Source: a virus. From it: a DNA stretch of 23,681 nt. Under the pieces are notes generated by a model. The model saw nothing but the letters and a program-made list of their open reading frames with translations, was not told the DNA's origin and ran no database searches. The stretch spans positions 1 through 23,681 of IMG/VR virus record IMGVR_UViG_3300024262_000246; one strand, 5' to 3'. The position numbers were made by a program, and so were the translations under genes. The first letter of the stretch is position 1. The number at the start of each line of letters is the position of its first letter. This document shows positions 14,911-22,246 of this stretch, piece by piece.

Positions 14911-15132
14911 ATGACAAATGAAGAAATCGTAAAGGAAGAACCTAAAGTAGAAGAACCTGTAGTAGTAGAGGAACCTGTTAAAGAGGAAGAACCTGCTAAA
15001 GTAGAAGAACCTGTAGTAGAAGAACCTGTTAAAGAGGAAGAACCTGTAGTAGAGGAACCTGCTAAAGTAGAAGAACCTACAGTTGTAGTAACTCCATTCG
15101 ATGCAATTAAATTACATACACAATTATACTAA
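14911..15132 (+). CDS. acidic EEPV repeat protein, 73 aa
   Basis: After MTNEEIVK the protein is almost only Glu, Pro, Val and Lys in repeated units such as VEEPVVEEPVKEEEP and EEPAKVEEP, ending with a short normal segment TPFDAIKLHTQLY. The DNA shows matching tandem repeats. It is preceded by GGGAGG and ends in a TAATG overlap with the head-closure gene. The charge suggests an extended, disordered chain that may bind a basic partner (the 69-aa basic protein two genes upstream). Its role is unknown. Repeat number may vary between relatives. Confidence 0.75.
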   Translation: MTNEEIVKEEPKVEEPVVVEEPVKEEEPAKVEEPVVEEPVKEEEPVVEEPAKVEEPTVVVTPFDAIKLHTQLY

Positions 15133-15518
15133 TGGTTCAAAATGTTCTGACTGTTAATGATTTTGATGCAATGTTAGATAATTATGCAGGAAGACAGGTA
15201 TCACATGCAGTTGTAACAAGAGCAATTTCAAATATGACAGGACAAGAAACTATGTCATATGGAGATGCAAGAACATTAAAAGCTTACTTTGTAAGAACAA
15301 GCCAAGCATGGGATTATGAAAAAGCAGGATTTCTAGAGAAAGGACATGCTATAATGTTATCAAAATATGCTGATGGAGTTGCAAAGAATGATAAGATAAC
15401 AGTCGATGGTGCCGTGTATACGGTTAGGGAGGCATATAATGTTTCAGGTGTATTTGATTCTACCGGTGCTGGTACTGCTTTTGTTTATACTGCCTGTAAC
15501 TTATTTTTAGACCAATGA
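15132..15518 (+). CDS. probable head-closure (stopper) protein
   Basis: The 128-aa protein sits between the adaptor and the gp10-like gene, where head-closure proteins usually lie. The sequence shows a helical start (NDFDAMLDNYAG) and a strand-rich second half, with LEKGHAIMLSKYADGVAKND, KITVDGAVYTVREAYN and a final FVYTACNLFL. The 'D.I..DG..Y.V' strand pair is usual in small head-tail joining proteins. Its stop overlaps the next ATG as ATGA. Assignment rests on order and fold-like pattern. Confidence 0.6.
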   Translation: MVQNVLTVNDFDAMLDNYAGRQVSHAVVTRAISNMTGQETMSYGDARTLKAYFVRTSQAWDYEKAGFLEKGHAIMLSKYADGVAKNDKITVDGAVYTVREAYNVSGVFDSTGAGTAFVYTACNLFLDQ

Positions 15519-15931
15519 GTTATACTGAAGAACAACTCAATAAGTTATTTTGGGGTATTGCTATTGATTTACAAGAAGCTATAAAAGATAAATTGTTATC
15601 ATTAGGAATTAAATTTACTGGGGCAGGTGTTAGTAGTGTTAGAGTTATAATTAAGGGCAATAAATTAATCATAACTATGAATGATTATTTAGAATATATA
15701 GAGTATGGAATGCCTAACCCTACAAGTCCGGAAGAATTAAGAGATTGGGTAGAACAAAAAATACTAAAGACATACAGTGGAAAGAATAAAGAAAGAGCAA
15801 TAGATAGAATTTCTGAAACATTAGCAAAACATATAACTCTATTTGGTCCAAGGCCTAATCCATTTTTAAGACCTGTATTGCATACACAATTACCTGCTAT
15901 TATTCAAAATAACATTGACAGATTAAGTTAA
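15515..15931 (+). CDS. HK97 gp10-like tail completion protein
   Basis: The 138-aa protein has the features of this neck family: an amphipathic N-terminal helix, a VRVIIKGNKLIITMND strand pair, YLEYIEYGMPNPTSPEELRDW, and a C-terminal GPRPNPFLRPVL motif, which is highly characteristic of gp10/gp41-type proteins. It should sit between the stopper and the tail terminator. The start is an ATGA overlap. A TGGTTTTATAAAT promoter begins at its stop codon. Confidence 0.82.
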   Translation: MSYTEEQLNKLFWGIAIDLQEAIKDKLLSLGIKFTGAGVSSVRVIIKGNKLIITMNDYLEYIEYGMPNPTSPEELRDWVEQKILKTYSGKNKERAIDRISETLAKHITLFGPRPNPFLRPVLHTQLPAIIQNNIDRLS

Positions 15932-15944
15932 TGGTTTTATAAAT
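15932..15944 (+). promoter_or_regulatory. TGGTTTTATAAAT promoter for the tail module
   Basis: The box starts one base after the stop of the gp10-like gene. Its centre is about 31 nt before a small upstream ATG (15971) and about 71 nt before the tail-terminator ATG (16011), so the mRNA has a leader with a mini-ORF. Confidence 0.55.
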
Positions 15945-15970
15945 CTATAATTTTATCTATATTTACTATA

Positions 15971-15997
15971 ATGTCTCATAATACTCAAGAGAGTTAG
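15971..15997 (+). CDS. 8-codon upstream ORF in the tail-terminator leader
   Basis: It reads MSHNTQES then TAG, near the predicted transcript start and 13 nt before the main ATG, in another frame. The main ATG lacks a clear SD, so a terminating ribosome could re-initiate. Coding status is uncertain. Confidence 0.3.
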   Translation: MSHNTQES

Positions 15998-16010
15998 GAC
16001 GATTAACAAC

Positions 16011-16658
16011 ATGGCAACAACATCAATTTATGATATCAAATTAGAATTTGAAAACTGGTTAAGGAATCAAAAAGTAATTTCTATCGGAACTAGGGGAGTA
16101 ACAACCTCAACCGATACTGGAACATTTTCATCCGCCGGTTCTCATACATTAGCAGTAAATCCTACATTATTAAAAAATGTAAGGTCAGTAGTAGTTGCAG
16201 GAATTACATTAGCTTATGGTGATGAATATACTGTTAATTTTGAAACAGGTGTTATTACATTTTCTCCTGTAGTATCAGGAGTATACACAATTATATATGA
16301 CCAAGGGTCAACAGATAAAATTTATCAAGATTTTCCTCAACCATATTTAAAATTAAATGATTTTCCAAGAGTTGGTTTTGATATAATATCTGGAAATACA
16401 TCAGAGTTAGGAATAGGTGCTACAACTACACAATCTGAATATATTATATCTATAGTTTGTTATGATAAAAGTCAATCAAATGTAGAGGAAATGATTGCAA
16501 CACTTAGAAGTTCATTAATAGCCGATAAAAAGAATTTCTATTATATCCCATTTATTACATTAGGAAGTACTGGACCAATGTTAATAACACCATTCGGACA
16601 AAATAAAATAGTTCAACGAAACCAAGACGTAATAGTTAAATTCGTATTCGAGAGTTAA
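16011..16658 (+). CDS. tail terminator-like protein with inserted beta domain
   Basis: The 215-aa protein has the layout of a tail terminator: a helical start (SIYDIKLEFENWLRNQKVIS) and, after an insert, FPRVGFDIISGNTSELG, EYIISIVCYDKS, EEMIATLRSSLI and a final strand VIVKFVFES. Residues about 27-105 are an inserted beta unit (LLKNVRSVVVAGITLAYGDE, YTVNFETGVITFSP, YTIIYDQG). Terminators are usually about 130-150 residues, so the insert explains the extra length. It caps the tail and joins it to the neck. It starts the tail module under its own promoter, without a good SD. Confidence 0.65.
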   Translation: MATTSIYDIKLEFENWLRNQKVISIGTRGVTTSTDTGTFSSAGSHTLAVNPTLLKNVRSVVVAGITLAYGDEYTVNFETGVITFSPVVSGVYTIIYDQGSTDKIYQDFPQPYLKLNDFPRVGFDIISGNTSELGIGATTTQSEYIISIVCYDKSQSNVEEMIATLRSSLIADKKNFYYIPFITLGSTGPMLITPFGQNKIVQRNQDVIVKFVFES

Positions 16659-16660
16659 AA

Positions 16661-16789
16661 ATGAAAACAAGAAAAATACCAAATTATGAAGATAAAGTTT
16701 TATCTAAAGAAGAAAGAATTGCTTTAAAGAAACTACAATGGCAAATCGCTAAAGGAATAATTAAAAGCGTGAAAGGGGGTAAGAAATAA
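16661..16789 (+). CDS. 42-aa basic protein
   Basis: It starts MKTRKIPNYEDKVLSKEE and ends in KSVKGGKK, mostly helical and Lys-rich (ERIALKKLQWQIAKGIIK). It begins two bases after the tail-terminator stop, and its last codons carry AAAGGGGGT, the SD of the tail-tube gene. This third occurrence of a GGKK ending reflects the embedded SD. The function is unknown; it may simply provide translational coupling for the tail-tube gene. Confidence 0.6.
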   Translation: MKTRKIPNYEDKVLSKEERIALKKLQWQIAKGIIKSVKGGKK

Positions 16790-16790
16790 G

Positions 16791-17795
16791 ATGGCACAAA
16801 ATTACATATCAGGGGGTGAATCAGTTGCCATATATGCATATGAGAATCCTGCACAATGGGCAAATGCAGCAGCATCACATTTAGCATCAGATGAAACATA
16901 TGTTCCATTTGGACAAGGTGTAGATGTTTCAGTTGCAAGGAATAATAATGCAGAGAGAATTTATGGTGTTGGAGCAAGAAATGCAACAGCAACTATAAAT
17001 AAACAATATGTAGGAACTGCAACAATTAATGGTGCAGTATCAAATGCGTGGTGGTTATTAGGAATTTTAGGAACAAATACAGACGCAGGAACAACTGGAG
17101 CTTATACACATACGTATACCGAAGCAAATAGATTACCAAGTTTCACATTAAAGACTGCCTTTGAATTAGGAACAACAGATGCTCAAAGTATTTTAATTGG
17201 TTGTAGAATCAATACATTTACATTAACGGCGGCAGTAAATGAAGCATTAAAGTTTAGTATTGAAGCACCATATAGATATGAAACATTAGGAACAACAGCA
17301 TCTGCAAACATAGCAGATACAGAACCAATTTTCACATTTGCACATGGGTCAATTGAAATGCCCGACGGAACAACAATTGCAGCAGTTCAATCATTCGAAT
17401 TAACAATCAATGAAAATTTAGAAGCAGTGTATGGAGTTGGAAGTAGATTCCTAACAGATAATGTTGCAAAGACTAGAGAATATAATTTTAATATGACAGC
17501 AGCATTTAATTCACATACAGCATTAATGACATACTTTTTGAATGGAACAAATTCAGCAACTGCACCTACTACAGGGAGCGGAACTGAAATTGCTACACTA
17601 GAGTTAACATTTACAAATGACGATGGAGATATACTCGACATCAATTTAACAGGAGTTCATTTGAATGAAGAGACTTTACCACAGAACGTTAATGAGGTTG
17701 TAAAGGAAAACGTAACTGGTTGGGCAAGAGCATGTACAAATGTTATTTATACAAATGACATACAATTGGCTCCAGCAGAAGCAAGTAACGTTTAA
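16791..17795 (+). CDS. major tail tube protein, duplicated fold
   Basis: The 334-aa protein holds two related halves. NNNAERIYGVGAR at 51-63 aligns with NENLEAVYGVGSR at 207-219. GCRINTFTLTAAVNEALKFS (138-157) likewise aligns with GVHLNEETLPQNVNEVVKEN in the second half. The N..AEYGVG motif is typical of siphoviral tail tube proteins. Two copies of the fold per chain predict rings of three chains instead of six, as known for phage T5 pb6. It should polymerise into the tail tube. It is preceded by GGGGGT and followed by a T-rich terminator, consistent with high expression. Confidence 0.8.
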   Translation: MAQNYISGGESVAIYAYENPAQWANAAASHLASDETYVPFGQGVDVSVARNNNAERIYGVGARNATATINKQYVGTATINGAVSNAWWLLGILGTNTDAGTTGAYTHTYTEANRLPSFTLKTAFELGTTDAQSILIGCRINTFTLTAAVNEALKFSIEAPYRYETLGTTASANIADTEPIFTFAHGSIEMPDGTTIAAVQSFELTINENLEAVYGVGSRFLTDNVAKTREYNFNMTAAFNSHTALMTYFLNGTNSATAPTTGSGTEIATLELTFTNDDGDILDINLTGVHLNEETLPQNVNEVVKENVTGWARACTNVIYTNDIQLAPAEASNV

Positions 17796-17804
17796 ATCCT
17801 ATAA

Positions 17805-17825
17805 TTTATTTTTTTAAATTTTTTT
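17805..17825 (+). terminator. T-rich terminator after the tail tube gene
   Basis: Two T-runs (TTTATTTTTTT and ATTTTTTT) begin ten bases after the stop codon, without a GC hairpin. This resembles archaeal intrinsic terminators and mirrors the site after the capsid gene. Confidence 0.55.
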
Positions 17826-17862
17826 AGGTAACAAAAACAATTAAACAGGAGGAAGAACAAAT

Positions 17863-18213
17863 ATGGATAAAACCCCAGAGATGAGAATTGAAGACGGAAA
17901 AATCGTAGATGAAACTATATCAATTGATATAGTAGTCAATGGCAAAACTGAACAAGTAATTGTAAAGAAACTTAGTTCAGGTGAAGCTGGAAGAATAAGA
18001 ACAGCACATGTCAAGACAAAATATATAGCAGGGCAGTCATCAATGAACGTTGATGAAAGTGCTTTGAAAGATGCTTTATTATTTGCCGCTATAGTATCTG
18101 CACCATTCCCACATGACTTAGAAGGTATAAAGAACTTACCAGATGATGTAAACTCTTATATATTTTTAAGATGGACTGAATTTTCAAATCCGACAGCGTC
18201 AAAAAAAGAGTAG
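17863..18213 (+). CDS. tail assembly chaperone (gpG-like)
   Basis: This 116-aa protein lies between tail tube and tape measure, the invariant site of tail assembly chaperones. It has a beta start (ISIDIVVNGKTEQVIVKKLS) with the helical core SGEAGRIRTAHVKTKYI and ...LLFAAIVSAPF. It coats the tape measure during assembly. The final codons TCA AAA AAA GAG TAG contain a run of seven A, and an open -1 frame continues to 18392, matching the G/GT frameshift of long-tailed phages. AGGAGGAAG precedes the ATG. Confidence 0.8.
   Translation: MDKTPEMRIEDGKIVDETISIDIVVNGKTEQVIVKKLSSGEAGRIRTAHVKTKYIAGQSSMNVDESALKDALLFAAIVSAPFPHDLEGIKNLPDDVNSYIFLRWTEFSNPTASKKE
18201..18208 (+). promoter_or_regulatory. -1 ribosomal frameshift site AAAAAAAG
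   Basis: A AAA AAA G precedes the gpG stop by one codon. Slippage by -1 continues in an open frame of 61 codons. A possible short hairpin (GGCCT/AGGTC, 18221-18234) lies 12 nt downstream. Confidence 0.75.
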
Positions 18214-18392
18214 TTGTGCAGGCCTTAAAAGGTCAGACCGATAATGAATGGGCTACAAACGAAGCCATGTACGGTTGGTTTGCATACGCTTTTCATTGGA
18301 CACCTGAACAAGTAGATAAAATTCCATATGATAGATTAACATATATAATGTCTTCCTACCAAGAAATAAAACGAAAGGAGAATCAAAAATAA
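18207..18392 (+). CDS. gpT extension of the tail assembly chaperone (-1 frame)
   Basis: Reading from the slippery site in the -1 frame gives RVVVQALKGQTDNEW..., then MYGWFAYAFHWTPEQVDKIP and a basic end (YQEIKRKENQK), stopping at 18390-18392, two bases before the tape measure start. It is probably not translated alone but as the C-terminal part of a fusion of about 176 residues with gpG. In lambda and relatives the T part recruits the tail tube protein. It contains the SD (AAAGGAG) of the tape measure gene. Confidence 0.75.
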   Translation, partial: RVVVQALKGQTDNEWATNEAMYGWFAYAFHWTPEQVDKIPYDRLTYIMSSYQEIKRKENQK

Positions 18393-18393
18393 A

Positions 18394-19371
18394 ATGCCAG
18401 AATTTAAAATCGAAGTACCAATAGATGTAAAGAATAAAGGCGGAACTAGTGGAGCAGGTGGAGGATTAGGAGTAGGAAAACTTGCAACCGGAGTAGCTGC
18501 AGGAACATTAGCATCTAAAGCATTAGCCACTGTAATGGAGGGTGTTATGAAAATAATGGAACCTTTAGTAAATGTTTTGAAAGCATTATTTATAGTTGTA
18601 TTCATGCCATTAATGCCTTTAATTATGTCATTAACAGAAGCAGTAGTTGGTGTAATTGACGGATTATTAAAATTATTTTCAGGTGAAATAGATTTTGTTG
18701 AATTTGTAAAACAATTCATTGGTCCAGCTATTTTAGCAGTTGCTGGAGCATTATGGGATTTTATTGTAATGATTGCAAAAGCAGCAATACAAATAGGAAA
18801 TGATATAGGTCAATGGATATATGATTCAATAATTGTTCCAATGGCTGATGCAATTACAGGAGCAATGAATTGGATTGCAGATAAAATAACAGAAGGAGTA
18901 TTGTGGATTATAAATGCATTACAAATAGGATTATCATTCTTTGCTACATTAGGTTCTGATATTTGGAACTTTATATTATCAGGATTACAATTTATTGCAG
19001 ACATTGGAGTTAAAATTTGGGATTTCTTCTTATCAGGATTAAGTTTTATAAGTGATTTGGGAGCTAAAATTTGGGCATTTATAAGTAATGCACTAAGTGG
19101 GTTAGGCAGTTTTATCAGTGGAATATTTGGAGGACATAGAGCTGAAGGAGGTCCTGTTGCAAGTGGCTCATCATATATAGTTGGAGAACAAGGTCCAGAA
19201 TTATTTACACCATCAACTTCAGGGAATATAACACCAAATGGCAGTAGTGGCGGAGATAGTATAACAATCAATTTGTCAAACAATAACTTCCAAAGTGAAA
19301 GTGACATGAGAAGAATGGTCGATATGATTTCTAGAGAATTACAAAGTAGAAGTAATAGGAGTTTTAGTTAA
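18394..19371 (+). CDS. tape measure protein, short
   Basis: The 325-aa protein has a flexible Gly-rich start (18-30), then long hydrophobic helices through residue 245, and a C-terminal GGHRAEGGPVASGSSYIVGE followed by QGPELFTPS (246-273), a hallmark of tape measure proteins. Residues 186-239 contain three 18-residue repeats built on (L/I)G..IW.F..SGL.FI.D. An 18-residue period equals five alpha-helical turns. At about 0.15 nm per residue the protein predicts a tail near 50 nm, short for a siphovirus. It follows the G/GT pair as expected. Confidence 0.82.
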   Translation: MPEFKIEVPIDVKNKGGTSGAGGGLGVGKLATGVAAGTLASKALATVMEGVMKIMEPLVNVLKALFIVVFMPLMPLIMSLTEAVVGVIDGLLKLFSGEIDFVEFVKQFIGPAILAVAGALWDFIVMIAKAAIQIGNDIGQWIYDSIIVPMADAITGAMNWIADKITEGVLWIINALQIGLSFFATLGSDIWNFILSGLQFIADIGVKIWDFFLSGLSFISDLGAKIWAFISNALSGLGSFISGIFGGHRAEGGPVASGSSYIVGEQGPELFTPSTSGNITPNGSSGGDSITINLSNNNFQSESDMRRMVDMISRELQSRSNRSFS

Positions 19372-19497
19372 ATGGACAAGAAAACATATGAAGAGTTGAA
19401 AGAAATTAAAACATTGTCATTAGCAACAGCATCACTTTTAAGAGATATATTAATAGAATTAAGGAGGTTCAAAAATGGCGACATTAAACGGAATTGA
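19372..19497 (+). CDS. 41-aa hypothetical protein
   Basis: It reads MDKKTYEELKEIKTLSLATA and ends ...RDILIELRRFKNGDIKRN. The ATG follows the tape measure stop directly, and the frame overlaps the next gene by 23 nt while containing its SD (AAGGAGG). The product is a probable amphipathic helix (SLLRDILIELRRF). It is likely translated, since it bridges the two genes with no gap, but coupling rather than a product may be its main role. No family is recognised. Confidence 0.5.
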   Translation: MDKKTYEELKEIKTLSLATASLLRDILIELRRFKNGDIKRN

Positions 19498-19846
19498 TTT
19501 AGGGGATGTACAATCTGAAAGACAGAATAAATTTGCTTCGTTGTTTCAACAAAACTTACCAAGACGAGATAGTTCTGTTGCAATACTTTTAGATATTTTT
19601 GGAGTTGGAAGAACAATAACTGTTGATGGAATATTAACAGGAGTAGATGCAACCCAAGTTACATTCATTAATGCAATGGAAGCAATCATTGCAGGTACAC
19701 AATCAGGAGTAACATTTGTTAGCAGTAAAACAGGATTTGCAAATAAGACTGTTTTTATTGATAGTTTTGATTGGAGAGTTGATAAAGCAGATGTATCAAA
19801 AATTAGATATACATTAACATTAAAAGAAGGAGCAGCAGTCGCATAA
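19475..19846 (+). CDS. distal tail (Dit)-like protein
   Basis: A 123-aa protein in the slot between tape measure and hub. It reads MATLNGIDLGDVQSERQNKF and then RRDSSVAILLDIFGVGRTIT, with VDGILTGVDATQVTFINAMEA and ending in YTLTLKEG. The layout suggests a small beta-barrel protein that terminates the tail tube and joins the hub, as Dit or initiator proteins do. The TVDGIL and FIDSFDWRVDKAD segments look like the strand pairs of such proteins. Position is the main evidence. A strong AAGGAGG precedes it, and its stop shares a base with the hub ATG. Confidence 0.6.
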   Translation: MATLNGIDLGDVQSERQNKFASLFQQNLPRRDSSVAILLDIFGVGRTITVDGILTGVDATQVTFINAMEAIIAGTQSGVTFVSSKTGFANKTVFIDSFDWRVDKADVSKIRYTLTLKEGAAVA

Positions 19847-21810
19847 TGGGATATTTAAAATCTAAAGTCCAAATTAATGGAACAACAATTTGGGACGATT
19901 CAGATGCAGGAGCATTAGACTTATTAATTAATTGGGAATATGAAAGAACTGGTACTAATGAAATATCAGAACTAACACTCAATGTATTAAAATCAATTGA
20001 TAGCAGTATAACATTAGCAGTCGGTCAAACTGTTTCTGTTTGGAAAGGATTCACTACATCAACTGATACAAAAGTTTTTGAAGGAAGAATTGCACAATTT
20101 GAACCAGACGGTGGATTAACAAAAATTACTGCAAAGGATAAATTATGGGATTTAATCAAACTAAATGTTAATAAAGTATATGAAAGTTCTGGACCACAAG
20201 CAGGACAAATAAGTGCTATAGCAAAAGACCTAATTGAAACATATGGATTATTGACTTCTGATGAACAAGCTACAGGAACGGGCACAAGTGAAATAATTGC
20301 AGAGTTTAGATGTGTTCATACTGACATATTTGAAAGATTAAAAGCTTTAGCTGATGCAGTAAGATACCAGTTTTGGTATGATGCAGTAAATGATACTGTT
20401 CATTTTGAACCAGAGGGATATAATGATTCAGCAACAACATTAACTGTTGGGACAGAAATAATAGGTGTACCTAAATGGGCTACTGACACTTCACGGATGG
20501 TAAATGATTTAAGAGTTGACGGAGCTGTTAGTTTAACACAGATTAGAAAACCTGTTGGAACTGGAAATGGAATAATCGATACTACGGCAGATTTTGATAC
20601 AACAAATATTCTATTAGATAAAACACCAGAGAGTGTAGAGTTAATATTAGAAAATGCTAACCCGCCTACAGAAGTTAAGGAAGGTGGAACTAAAGATAGT
20701 ACAAGTGGAAATTTCTATTATGTTGATAAAGAAAACAAAAAAGTAATGCCTGCAACAGGAACTACCTTTACAGCAGGTCATAGGGCAATAGTTAATTATA
20801 CTTGGAATGCTCCAGCACCTATACATCAGACAAATCAAGCTAGTATAGATACGTATACAAAGTTTGAAAAACAAATGACATTATCAGATATTCAAACAAT
20901 AGCTGACGCAGAGGTTCGAACAGCTGATATTTTAGCAAGATTCTCACAGCCCTTTTTAGTTGGAGATTTATTAGTAAAATCTGATTCAACAATTGATGTT
21001 AATTTCGGTGACACTGTAACAATTGTTGATAATGTTTCAAGCCCTACAATTAATCAAACATTAGTTGTTACAAAACAAATTATAAAATATCCCGGCAGTT
21101 ATCAAGAATTAACAGTTGGAGATGAAGCAATTAGATTAGCTGATTGGCAAATAGATGTTCAAAATAGATTAAAAAGAATTGAAGAAAGTTTAAGTTTATC
21201 TAATCAAGATTTGATTTTAGAATTAATAGATATTCAACAACAAGTACAAACAACACCAAGATATAGGAAAATACAACAAGCTAATATTGCCGGTGATACA
21301 TTAATTTGGGGAAGTACAGATTTTGGATTATGGGGAACATTTAAGTGGGGAAGTGCTGCAAATACTAGTTTTGTTTTAGGACATTCGTTAGCTGGAATAT
21401 TAGGGACAAGTAAATTAGGAAGTCAAACAAGTACACCAGTTGACCATTTTATACAACAATATGAAAATTCATATACAGAAGATTTCATTGATTCTGACTT
21501 TGAAGATACAGACGGCACAGCCAGTTGGAGTACTACAGGGTCTGTAACATTTACATCTGGGCAAATAGCATTAAGTTCAAGTATAGATTATAACAATGGA
21601 ACAATCACAACTGCGACTTTAACATCAACAGAAACTAGCGGAAGTTTTGATTATGAGATGACAGCGGATGGTGGCTCAAATTGGGAGTCTGTAACATCGG
21701 GGGCTGCACACACATTCACAAATACTGGAACTGATTTAAGATGGAGAGCAACAGAAAATGCGGCAAGTACTGGAGAAATAAGTAAAATTGAGGTAACTTC
21801 ATATCATTAA
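19846..21810 (+). CDS. tail hub / tail-associated protein with C-terminal beta domain
   Basis: The 654-aa protein begins with a gp27-like hub region: KSKVQINGTTIWDDSDAGAL, TLAVGQTVSVWKGF, FEGRIAQFEPDGGLTKI, YQFWYDAVNDTVHFEPEG and, later, PFLVGDLLVKSDSTIDVNFG. Residues about 255-325 hold an inserted beta unit (ESVELILENANPPTEVK with VNYTW). From about 490 a Gly/Trp-rich linker (LIWGSTDFGLWGTFKWGS) leads to a C-terminal domain of about 110 residues with FDYEMTADGGSNWESVTSGA and LRWRATENA, resembling carbohydrate- or surface-binding beta domains of fibres. It probably forms the tail tip and contacts the host. A new promoter starts at its stop codon. Confidence 0.72.
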   Translation: MGYLKSKVQINGTTIWDDSDAGALDLLINWEYERTGTNEISELTLNVLKSIDSSITLAVGQTVSVWKGFTTSTDTKVFEGRIAQFEPDGGLTKITAKDKLWDLIKLNVNKVYESSGPQAGQISAIAKDLIETYGLLTSDEQATGTGTSEIIAEFRCVHTDIFERLKALADAVRYQFWYDAVNDTVHFEPEGYNDSATTLTVGTEIIGVPKWATDTSRMVNDLRVDGAVSLTQIRKPVGTGNGIIDTTADFDTTNILLDKTPESVELILENANPPTEVKEGGTKDSTSGNFYYVDKENKKVMPATGTTFTAGHRAIVNYTWNAPAPIHQTNQASIDTYTKFEKQMTLSDIQTIADAEVRTADILARFSQPFLVGDLLVKSDSTIDVNFGDTVTIVDNVSSPTINQTLVVTKQIIKYPGSYQELTVGDEAIRLADWQIDVQNRLKRIEESLSLSNQDLILELIDIQQQVQTTPRYRKIQQANIAGDTLIWGSTDFGLWGTFKWGSAANTSFVLGHSLAGILGTSKLGSQTSTPVDHFIQQYENSYTEDFIDSDFEDTDGTASWSTTGSVTFTSGQIALSSSIDYNNGTITTATLTSTETSGSFDYEMTADGGSNWESVTSGAAHTFTNTGTDLRWRATENAASTGEISKIEVTSYH

Positions 21811-21825
21811 TGGTTTTAAAAAACC
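21811..21825 (+). promoter_or_regulatory. TGGTTTTAAAAAACC promoter for the fibre module
   Basis: The box begins one base after the hub stop codon. Arms GGTTTT/AAAACC are symmetrical, and the centre is about 29 nt before the ATG at 21847, with no SD, so a short or absent leader is likely. Confidence 0.55.
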
Positions 21826-21846
21826 AAAGTGATAAATAATATTAAT

Positions 21847-22245
21847 ATGGCAACTGGACAGATAATCACGACAAGTGGAAAGAAAATAATGCTTAATAGG
21901 ACATTTTTAGCAACACCAACAATTACGGCACCCTCTAGATTTAAAGTTGGAACTGGAACTACTACACCGGCTGTCGGAAATACTGATTTAGTTACACCTG
22001 TAAATATCAATGGGACAGCATTTAAAAACTTTGTAAGTGGTTATCCTACACTAGACACAACTAATGTTCAAGCAACAATAAGATGTTTTATAAATTCATT
22101 AGAAGCAAACGGAAATACATTAACAGAGTTTGGAATAGTAAACACCGACGGAACACCATTAATGTTTAGTAGGTCAGTATTCACAGCAATAAGTAAAACA
22201 TCAAGCAATGAAATAACTTTCATTGAAAAGGATAAAATAATATAA
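21847..22245 (+). CDS. tail fibre/baseplate-type protein, 132 aa
   Basis: The sequence MATGQIITTSGKKIMLNRTF, then FKVGTGTTTPAVGNTDL, then FVSGYPTLDTTNVQATIRCF, then EANGNTLTEFGIVNTDGTPLMFSR and FTFIEKDKII-like ending match a common type of phage fibre or tail-tip protein that I recognise by pattern. I prefer the ATG at 21847; an in-frame GTG at 21829 adds six residues but lies only about 10 nt from the promoter centre. It probably belongs to the receptor-contact apparatus with the next two genes, which follow without a gap. Confidence 0.72.
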   Translation: MATGQIITTSGKKIMLNRTFLATPTITAPSRFKVGTGTTTPAVGNTDLVTPVNINGTAFKNFVSGYPTLDTTNVQATIRCFINSLEANGNTLTEFGIVNTDGTPLMFSRSVFTAISKTSSNEITFIEKDKII

Positions 22246-22246
22246 A

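Noticed and set aside
18810-19307. 165-aa minus-strand ORF opposite the tape measure gene
   Set aside because: It is a shadow of the hydrophobic helices and repeats, with no family features.
21829-21846. GTG start adding MINNIN to the fibre protein
   Set aside because: It lies only about 10 nt from the promoter centre, upstream of the expected transcript start. The ATG at 21847 fits better.
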